Source of the DNA: Styela clava
Taxonomy: Eukaryota > Chordata > Ascidiacea > Stolidobranchia > Styelidae
DNA: 64,000 bases
Assembly (NCBI RefSeq): GCF_964204865.1
Contig: NC_135250.1
Span: forward strand, 29,627,395 to 29,691,394
Reading direction: 5' to 3'
Below the pieces are notes generated by a model. The model worked only from the letters and a program-made list of their open reading frames with translations, was not told the DNA's origin and did no database searches. Below are positions 57,201 through 64,000 of this stretch, piece after piece. The position numbers and the translations under genes are program-made. The number at the start of each line of letters is the position of its first letter. Position 1 is the stretch's first letter.

Positions 57201-60200
57201 GATATTTTTGATTTTGAGGGCGGGGGGAGAGGGGATTAATTTGTTTGCCGAAATGTTATAGGAGATAAAATTGGCTGAAGTAGCTGTATATTATATTGTA
57301 ATATAAAATAAATCTTTATTGTTACCTAACCTTAAAAAATCCTATTAAATATGCACATCAATAGCTTAAATTTACAATGTCTGCTTTTAAACTCTGATCA
57401 TTATTTGTACAAACTTCTCCATTTACAAATACTTGGTTTAGAAAAGAGATATTTTATATAATTTCATTAATATAGTTTTCAAGACTGAGTAAATTGACAT
57501 GTTATGCATGTAGGAGTTTGAAATAACAACAATATATCAGATAAATCTGCTACTTTTTCATTGAGAGGGAGGGAAAGAGACAGTGAGATATTCTTACAAA
57601 ACATGAATTTAGAGATCTCTGATTTATCACTTTTAAATATTGTTTTGTGAGCTTATTAATATTTTTTTTTTTTGAGAATTGAAAATGGCCTTTGCGGTTT
57701 TAAGTTAGTTTTGGCAATTTTGATAGATCAATGTGAGAAACTTCAATCACAAGATTGCTAGAATAAGATTTTAATATTTTACGTGGGGATGGGAAAAAAT
57801 CGTTTAATTAATTATACAGCAAACCATGGCCTCTCATCCAGTTACCAGTCCATGTCGGGTATGGGATTAGTTAGCCAGTTATTTGCTTCAAACGCGTGGA
57901 CTTCGATGGTGGAGGAGGACATAGGCAACCTGCGGTTACATGAACGATCTTGTGACAGTCACAGGTCCACAAGTTCTTTCTCACATCGTTTTCTCTACAG
58001 TATCGAACATGTGATCCCACACAACGTTAATCAGTAGTTAACTGTTGTGTACGTACCTATTGTGGTGAGATACTGCTGTTTAGTGCAAAATTTATATTTT
58101 AAGTTAGTCCATTTGCAAGTGATTTCGTATCTTTCTCAAGCAGCTATGTTCTGAAATCATAGGCCATGCACATATGACACGCTTTTTATAGCAATGAAAT
58201 TGGGGATTGGTCAAGTTTTCAACTTGGAAAAATTCCCAAGGCTCGGGCAGACGCTTTCCGACCCCGGAAACGAAGCTAAACGACCTCTAAACCCCAAAAT
58301 CACTCTAGCGTGACTGACCGACAGCTTGAGCATGTTTGGTCCCCACTCTAATTGTTGGATGCTCTAGTTTGCTATGATCTTGGGACTGTTTGTAAAAATA
58401 GTCACTGATTGACAGATACCACTTAGTCAAATACAGTTTATTGATCACCAAATTAGGGGTACGACGAGTCCTTTTTATTTTATGTTCATGCATTATGAGC
58501 CTATTCTCAAAGCAAGTTGATTTTCCTCGACTGGTTAATGGATTCAGACTGGGAGTCGTATTTGCAAGCTTCTCAAATTCTGGGTCAAATGTAAATTTTC
58601 ACTGACTTCTCAGCCATATTCTATCCCTGGCAAATCAACTTCTTTTTGATTATTATTTATCTTATTTTAATGATACTGCATCTCCTCTACGTCAAAACAC
58701 TAGTACAGTGGTTCCCAAACTTTTTAGAGTTGGGACCCACTATTTTATACCACAGCTTATGGCGACCCATTTAACTTTAATAAATTAATAAAACATTGAT
58801 GGAGGAAACAAATTTATTTTCTCAAATTGAATTATCAGTGGAGCTAGTGAGAAAGATGAGCTTGTTTCTTACTATTTTCCATATTAACCTTGACATTTAT
58901 TTCAATTTCAGATTGTTTTAGACGTAAAAAATTGAAAACTTGCAGCTTATTTCGAAATTTGCTTTTAAATTTGCTTTGCCACTGATCCTAATAACCAGTA
59001 TAATTGATCAGAGCTTTCCACATCTTTTCACGACCCACTAAGATTCCTTTTGCGACCCACCAGTGGGTCGCGACCCATAGTTTGGGAACCGCTGCACCAA
59101 ATATTATGTTTTCCAATTATGTGTATATATAGTTATAAGTAATACAGCAAGACTATTATGATATTTTAAAGATCCTTGGCATTTCATTTTCAAATTATTT
59201 TAGCAAAGAAAATCATATCTGTGTGTCTCATCTCAAGCCCTAATTACTTATTACTGTCTGTCTATAAGCAGTCGTCTAGTTGTACAAGTGTTATGTTGGC
59301 ATTTTATGTCACTGATTTCTGGTACAAATCGCGTAGTGAATTGGGTAGCAAATGGTGAACTTGAAAGAACTCAAAAGTAGCTTTTTACTATCAGTGGCGG
59401 ATTTATAGATTCTTGTACATAGTGAACAACATGGAAAAGCAATATATAGCAAATATGCTTTGTATTTAGTCTATATTCAGTCTGTATGATATTGTTTAGT
59501 TTGGGACATTAAGGATAGCTCTGACTCGACTGGTTTGCTGTAACACCGTTCCCAGTTTTTTTTTTGTCTCACTGGAATGTCATGTCTAGTGTTGAGATCT
59601 CATACTGTCGCTCTGTCACATCGCGGAATTTGTGTAATATACAATAATAAGCTTACTGAGACGGCTCATGAGTTTCTGATTCTTGAACTTGGATGCTTGT
59701 TTTTCCATAATCATATTATTATGATAGGTCTTATAAGCTAGTTGATCCATATATTTTCCACATGCAGTCGAATATTTTGGCAATCTGCCAGTCAAGTTTT
59801 GTGCGACAACTAGTCGTAACTCTTTTGATCTCTTTTTGGTAAACAATTTTAGGGGCTCCCGAAGTATGCGAACCAAGATGGCGGACGTCGGAATGTAATA
59901 TGTGTACTAGGTTAGGGTTAGGCCATAATTTTAGGTATAAAGGCTACGGGAGACTCTTGGCTAGTCTTCGAACTGATAATAGGACTAAAATAGGAAAAAT
60001 TGGGAAAAAATTATCGTCTAACCCTAACCTGTTACCCATGTTACATTCCGATGTCCGCCATCTTGGTTCGCATACTTCGGGAGCACCAAATTTTATATAC
60101 CTCTTATCATGTCAGCTGGTCCTAGCTTTATTGTTGGTTTCTATTCTTCAAGTTCGAGGGAAATGTTTGGGGAAACTTACATAATCATCTACTTCTCATC

Positions 60201-60957
60201 GTAAAGTCTTGACTCTTGAACAATTTTATTTTGTCGTTATTAACGTGTCAGTTGACGTTTGCAACTTGCTATTGGTACTCTTTACACTCTCACGGAGAAA
60301 ACTCGCAAAAAAAACTCATTCATCCTGATGTGATAGTACATGGGCCAGTGTAGATAGGCCTACAAAACTGTTGATGTTTTATTGACAATTCATTCTACAA
60401 CTTAGATTGATTTTGAAAGTTTGGACTAGGGACATATTTTCAGCTTCCTGTAGCCTGTTAAAGTGCTTGAGATGACACATACAGTATTATTTTATTATTT
60501 TTTTCCAATTTTTTATTTGGAAATATTCTTCTCATTATTGTTGAACCTAGAATTATAGATAAACTTCTCAAACGACGTTGAAAATGAAATGCCAAGGTTT
60601 TGATCCAGTTTTGTATTTTAGTATTATTGTTATATTGTATCTAACATGACGTTCACAATTCTTTTTTAATGTTCGAACATCTGCCATTCTTCCTGAAAAT
60701 CATCAATCCGTGGAATCCATCTTCAAAAACGACTTTTTTATCAAATAAAGAGTCGTCAGGCACGTTTTGAGCAAGGAATGGGGCCGGGTATGCCTCCCCC
60801 ACCACCAGGACGGGGTTTTCCCCCTCCTCCAGGGGGTATGGGTGATTTTGGTGGCAATAATGGCCCTCCAGGACCAGGATTTGGAGGCGGAAATCAAAGA
60901 AGGGGGTTCGGAGGGCCGATGGAGTATGATGGGCCCCAAAAAAGGCGTCGCTACTAA
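48208..60957 (+). CDS. NONO: DBHS-family nuclear RNA-binding protein (NONO/SFPQ/PSPC1 type)
   Basis: Eleven exons join in frame: 48208..48427, 49195..49358, 49662..49787, 50967..51119, 52579..52697, 53519..53715, 53942..54026, 54434..54509, 55559..55637, 56910..57001, 60751..60957 (TAA), 505 aa. DBHS dimers bind RNA and DNA in transcription, splicing and paraspeckles. RRM1 has RNP2 LFVGNL (88-93) and RNP1 KGFGFVRL (121-128). RRM2 starts [10 protein letters not shown] (171) with [24 protein letters not shown] starts [10 protein letters not shown] (222). KERE-like [19 protein letters not shown] and RWKALDEME lead into a long Glu/Arg/Gln coiled coil, and the tail is Gly/Pro-rich, ending KRRRY. 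Vertebrates have three paralogs. The NONO, PSPC1 or SFPQ label cannot be decided and this is probably the single ancestral type. An acceptor at 48195 gives a 12-nt leader. ATG 48232 is an alternative start. Confidence 0.93.
48480..48670. repeat. Dispersed repeat shared with 46061-46275
   Basis: GAATTGTGGAGAGCGAGC, CACCAGCACACAAATT and GAGGCTTGGGCCAGAAATAA occur in the same order in both. It is in intron 1 of the DBHS gene. Confidence 0.45.
49932..50099 (-). repeat. Hairpin-ended repeat family, copy 5 (internal deletion)
   Basis: The left part ACGAGAATATCGGTCAGAGA to GACATAATTCGCCC-like sequence joins directly to AATCAATTAAAATCGATAAG. The central 120 bp are missing. Confidence 0.7.
50348..50583. 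mobile_element. MITE family A, copy 2
   Basis: GGTGCTCCCGAAGTATGCGA to TCGCATACTTCGGGAGCCCC with exact 8-bp duplications AATCATTG at 50340-50347 and 50584-50591. It is in intron 3 of the DBHS gene. Confidence 0.85.
52724..52932 (+). mobile_element. MITE family B
   Basis: CGGTACTCCCGTAGTTTGTG with GTACCAGGTTAGGGTTAGGG, through TTAGGCGAACAAAATTAGTT and ACACACTTCTAGAGCGCC. It starts 26 bp after exon 5 of the DBHS gene. Confidence 0.7.
53276..53500. repeat. Tandem ~82-bp repeat, 2.7 units
   Basis: GATAAACTCTCCAATTAGGG, GACTGTGACTCATTTCAGTG and GTTCATAAAACGCTCATCT recur in order three times, the last unit shortened. The array ends 18 bp before exon 6 of the DBHS gene. Confidence 0.75.
54095..54305. 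repeat. hAT-like remnant (CGGGCCATGTAAGTGTGACG)
   Basis: Shares GACT.GCGGGCC.TGTAAGTGTGACGTAA with 3893-4010 and ends in GGCCGGATTTGGTCGGGGGC. It is in intron 7 of the DBHS gene. Confidence 0.5.
54728..55017 (+). repeat. Hairpin-ended repeat family, copy 6
   Basis: ACTTATCGATCTTGAGATCG to CGATCGATAAGTCTTCGGTT. The left hairpin has compensating changes compared with the other copies (CGATCTTGAGATCG against CGATTTTAATCG), so pairing is kept. Confidence 0.75.
55062..55297. mobile_element. MITE family A, copy 3
   Basis: The same ends as copies 1 and 2. Exact 8-bp duplications CTATATTG are at 55054-55061 and 55298-55305. It lies 45 bp from hairpin-ended copy 6. Confidence 0.85.
55683..55979 (+). 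repeat. Hairpin-ended repeat family, copy 7
   Basis: Full-length plus-strand copy 46 bp downstream of DBHS exon 9. The left hairpin is partly lost and the GGGGGATCCCC block is intact. Confidence 0.75.
56004..56132 (+). repeat. MITE family B, left part
   Basis: GGCGCTCCAGATGTGTACCA through CCTATGGGCAGGGGGATATT to CAGACAGTCCCCGAACTCG. The other end is missing. Confidence 0.6.
56197..56337 (+). repeat. Hairpin-ended repeat family, copy 8 (5'-truncated, variant)
   Basis: Begins at CCTATTGATTTTGGATGAAT. It has the CATGAATCGAAACCGCAGTT variant block also seen in copy 4. Confidence 0.65.
56528..56668. repeat. Near-perfect 140-bp palindrome
   Basis: AAGTGATTCAAGAGTCTTGC pairs with AGACTTTTGGATCACTT. 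ACACTAACAAAGATATATTTC pairs with AATATATTTGTGTTAGTGT. TTTCGTCTGACC and GGTCAGAC close the centre. A single arm of similar sequence (GGTCGGACGAAATGTTACAG) is at 5735-5770. Confidence 0.7.
57783..57990 (-). mobile_element. tRNA-derived SINE body, degenerate
   Basis: CAAACCATGGCCTCTCATCC, CAGTCCATGTCGGGTATGGG and TGGTGGAGGAGGACATAGG match the body of the copy at 46285-46622 in the same orientation. The head is not recognisable. Confidence 0.5.
58706..59094. mobile_element. hAT-type element (CAGTGGTTCCCAAAC)
   Basis: CAGTGGTTCCCAAACTTTTT and ATAGTTTGGGAACCGCTG, with GGGACCCAC and GTGGGTCGCGACCC inside the ends. In the last intron of the DBHS gene. Confidence 0.75.
59852..60087. mobile_element. 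MITE family A, copy 4 (opposite orientation)
   Basis: GGGGCTCCCGAAGTATGCGA to TCGCATACTTCGGGAGCACC. The flanks CAATTTTA and AAATTTTA form a 7/8 duplication. In the last intron of the DBHS gene. Confidence 0.8.
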
Positions 60958-62110
60958 GTTACTATGACACTGAGTACCATATTTAATATAATGGTAACTG
61001 CAAACAGTTTTATTGTAGCTTCTAGCAAGCTATCTATTACGTGTAGCTTGCTCAATGCTAAGAGCATTGCTCTCAGACTTGTATATACATTACTTATGTG
61101 TGGAAATGGGATATCTCGCTCCAGACGCTATCAACGTTGACTTCTTGTGTAGTTTCATTTGCATGGTTCATCGATAAAAGCGGTAATTCTTTCAAGTAGA
61201 AAGTGGTACCGTATTCGCTTGTAAATTATAAAAAAAAGTAAAAAAGTGTAAGTTTCATAGCAAGTTCATGTGTTGTTTAACTTTCCATCATGTATGTTTG
61301 TAAAAGTTTTAGAAAAACTGACCAATATTGCAGCTATGATTTCTTTTGTTTTTCGAGTGCTATCAAGGCTTCTGGGCTCTGGAAAATATTATGCGCCTTT
61401 CAAGATTTTTTGGAAGAAGTTTTATTCTCAACATGTTTAGACTTTTTTTATTATCGTGATAAGACTACATATTTTAGAAAATTGTTTGTTAGTATTTGAA
61501 AAAGGGAGTTGCTCAAAGAGTAGTTTGGTATGGAAATTAAATAATTGTGAACGAACAAAGAATCTGAATGTGTGGCGAAATTTTCTCTACACAGCGAAAC
61601 AAAAAATTTTGAAAACGTTTTTAAAAATCTGCAGAACACTGAAGTTGGCCAATGATAATTAAATATTCTATATTTGTTAGCCGTATCTGGAAAATTGGCC
61701 GTAGGAAATCTCGTCGCATAGGAAAAATCACAAGAGCATTTACCTGTTAAACAAGTATTTGTGATTAAAACAGTTAGGGTTTATAGGGTATGCTCTCAAA
61801 TAACGAATCTTTTTTAAATAAGGCAATTTTTCATACAGCGATTTTTCTGACGAAATTTCCCAGGGTGAGATATTATTCTATGGCGAAATTTCCTAGAACC
61901 TTTGTTAGCATATACTGCCTAACTTTTTAATGCTCAATAAATAGGTAAAGTAAAAGGTAATCAAGTAATTGTCGTGTGAAATGCTATGAAGTTCTTCTTT
62001 CTTATTCAGTCGTATGTGTTTTTATTATCAACATGTTGTAAATAACAATTTGATGAGCCTTGTACCAATCTTTTAAATCATAAATAAAACAAGGAAAATG
62101 ACTAAGTTTG
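60958..62110 (+). other. 3' UTR of the DBHS gene
   Basis: AT-rich non-coding sequence without recognised repeats after the stop. AATAAA occurs at 61936-61941 and again at 62083-62088. The second is followed within 30-50 nt by a TGTGTGTTTTTGTTTG tract, the usual downstream element, so cleavage is most likely near 62105. Confidence 0.6.
62083..62088 (+). terminator. Likely poly(A) signal AATAAA of the DBHS gene
   Basis: Canonical hexamer with a GT-rich element at about 62119-62135. An earlier hexamer at 61936 is a possible alternative site. Confidence 0.55.
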
Positions 62111-62199
62111 TTATCTTGTGTGTTTTTGTTTGACTGAGTAGATATTCCTGTTTTTAATTATAACAACATCCAAGGTTTAATAAATCAGGAAGGCGATGC

Positions 62200-63090
62200 T
62201 AAATGAGAAATTCTGGTCAATTGGTCATATCAAATATCGTTAGATACTAGTAACTGCATTAGAGCAAAATTGTTGATACCTTAAATGTGGCCAATGTGCT
62301 TACATTTGAACGCACAAATCTTGAATCTCGGCTCTATTTCGGAGATGAGGAATCTCTCAGTACTGGTTTCAAATTTGATCAAATTTTGTTTTTACATACG
62401 GTAAGTTTAAGTGTCGAAAACGATTTTATCATAATCTCCATTAAGCTCTTTTGCGACCAACCGAGAATATCGATGGAGATTAGTGGTTAAATTGACAATG
62501 CTTTTAATGAGACCGTTTTATTTCGGGAATGGTGGGTCTCTTTACTGGTTCCATATTTTTCAAATTTGATCGATATTTTGTTTTAACACGAGTTGAGCGT
62601 CGAAAAAGATTTTACCGCAACCCCCATTAAGCCCTTTTGACTTACTGAGGTCGCGACCCCCAGTTTGAAGAACCCCTCTTTGAAGAATGGTGTGTCAATA
62701 AGCAGCACAAAAAAATATTATCGAGGAGATTTGCCTTAATATTTGAATGAAATTAAATTTGAAGTCAAACATTCAGAAAGTTTGAAGGGCCCTGATGTAA
62801 GCAACGCTGAACCTGAATTTCTGGTCATAGTAGATATCGTTAAATATTAGACACTGCTTTGATTGGGCAAAATTGACAAAACCTTTAATGAAGCCAATGT
62901 TCTTGCATATTCTCCATGAAAGATCAAATCTAACTATATATTGGAGATGGCGGCTTTCAATTTTAATCAATATTTTGTTTTAACATAAGCTAGTGTCGAA
63001 GATGATTTTATTGCTCCCCATTAAGCCTTTTTGCGACTCACCGAGAGGTCATATTATATATCGTTAGAGATTAGTGGCTGCTTATATGGG
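62200..63090. repeat. Degenerate tandem array, ~3 units of 200-300 bp
   Basis: AGTGTCGAA.A.GATTTTAT, CCATTAAGC.CTTTTGCGAC and TTTCAAATTTGATC.ATATTTTG recur three times in the same order, and GTTAGAGATTAGTGG-like ends repeat too. The words GACCCCCAGTTTGAAGAACC in the middle point to a hAT ancestor. Confidence 0.5.
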
Positions 63091-63798
63091 GCCTTGCTGG
63101 GAGCAAAATATGGTGTATGAATAAGCTTTGTATAACAATTTTATGGTGCAATATTAAGATGTGCCATGATGGAGTTTATCTAAGCAAAACATTCATAGAT
63201 ATTGAATGACTTCATATGCCTTTTTATTGCATATACATGATTCGAATATTGAGTGTCTGCCCGTCTCGAGTCTTGTTTAAATGGCTGGCTTGTCATAACA
63301 ATACTCAACAAGAAAGATATGACATGCCAAACTCTATATTTAAACTACTAGTTTCACTATTTGTTTGTGATGGCTCAGACCGAAAATGATTCATTCTTAC
63401 CTTTCCCAATTTTGAAACTGCATCATGAAATTTGTACATGTATCCGAATAATCCTTTATCAGCCTGTATTTCGAACTTGACATAAAATGATCAAATTTGT
63501 TGAAAATACTGCTGAGAAAGAAATTGGACAGCTAATGTAATGATCGGTTATTTAAATTGAAACAAGATCAATTACCGCATTGATTAAATGTGTGTGTGTG
63601 TACTTTTCCATGTAATTTACAGTTTTGCGTTCATATTTGTATTATTGAAACTGAAAATGAAAGGCTTGTGAGGTAAAAAAATTGGGAACTTCAGTCTTGA
63701 AGAGCATTAAATCGACTTGCCAAGTATGAATGATTCTAGCTGATGGTGGATAATTGGCCAGAGCTGCACATCAACTGATTTCCGATTATTCTCTATCT
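63091..63798. other. Unassigned AT-rich sequence
   Basis: I see no gene or recognisable repeat apart from a short (TG)n run at about 63591-63600. Confidence 0.4.
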
Positions 63799-64000
63799 CA
63801 GGGGTGGGCACACCGCGGCTTGCCAGAATTTTTTTGCGGCTCTTCTCGCTAACGTAAATTATTATCCAAATTTTTACTAAGAGAAAAATTTGTGCGATAT
63901 GTCCACAATTAAAAAACGAAAGTACGAAGATGAAAACAGAGTTGTCAAGTCAGAATGGGAAGAAGAATACGCATTTACTAGTCAGTAGAATAAACCTTCG
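63799..64000 (+). mobile_element. hAT transposon, 5' end with transposase start (runs off the window)
   Basis: The inverted end CAGGGGTGGGCACACCGCGG is followed by GCGGCTCTTCTCGCT. An ATG at 63899 opens KKRKYEDENRVVKSEWEEEY, the N-terminal pattern of hAT transposases related to the ZBED/GTF2IRD2 group (KKRK...E...W...Y.F). The frame stops at TAG 63986-63988, so this copy is probably dead unless an intron follows. The MITE at 9002-9280 shares its end. Confidence 0.6.

Overview
This window is AT-rich, repeat-dense nuclear DNA of an animal. All genes were reconstructed by hand from split exons with GT...AG (once GC...AG) introns. The gene set (a MPV17/PMP22-family membrane protein, a C-type lectin-like receptor, SNM1A/DCLRE1A, a BTB-BACK protein, gamma-SNAP, and a single DBHS protein of the NONO/SFPQ/PSPC1 type) is metazoan. 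Each gene with a mapped start has a splice-acceptor-like AG only 2-30 nt upstream of its ATG, as expected where mRNAs receive a trans-spliced leader. With the small introns full of short DNA transposons, my best guess is a tunicate (ascidian). That is inference, not proof.

Layout, left to right. 0.5-1.0 kb, minus: the first two coding exons of a PXMP2-like protein, which runs off the left edge. 4.3-10.2 kb, minus: a complete 7-exon gene for a type II membrane protein with an N-terminal cytoplasmic tail holding seven tyrosines, one transmembrane helix, a short stalk and a degenerate C-type lectin-like domain. This is the most interesting gene here. 10.2-18.9 kb: transposon graveyard with no supported gene. 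18.9-30.4 kb, minus: DCLRE1A in nine coding exons, one of them 2.9 kb. 31.7-32.6 kb, minus: an intronless BTB-BACK gene. 32.6-37.4 kb: transposons plus one orphan terminal-exon candidate on the plus strand. 37.4-46.9 kb, minus: gamma-SNAP in six exons. 48.2-61.0 kb, plus: the DBHS gene in eleven coding exons, head-to-head with gamma-SNAP. 61-64 kb: its 3' UTR, a degenerate tandem array and the start of a hAT transposon.

The genes have unrelated housekeeping or receptor roles: peroxisomal/mitochondrial membrane, cell-surface recognition, DNA crosslink repair, probable ubiquitin-ligase adaptor, SNARE disassembly, and nuclear RNA binding. I see no functional cluster. The other dominant content is repeats: hAT-type elements with 8-bp target duplications, a Mutator-like family with clean 9-bp duplications, two families with long inverted ends carrying GGTTAGGG-like motifs, a roughly 300-bp hairpin-ended family in eight copies, mariner-like miniatures, tRNA-derived SINEs and 3' ends of LINEs.
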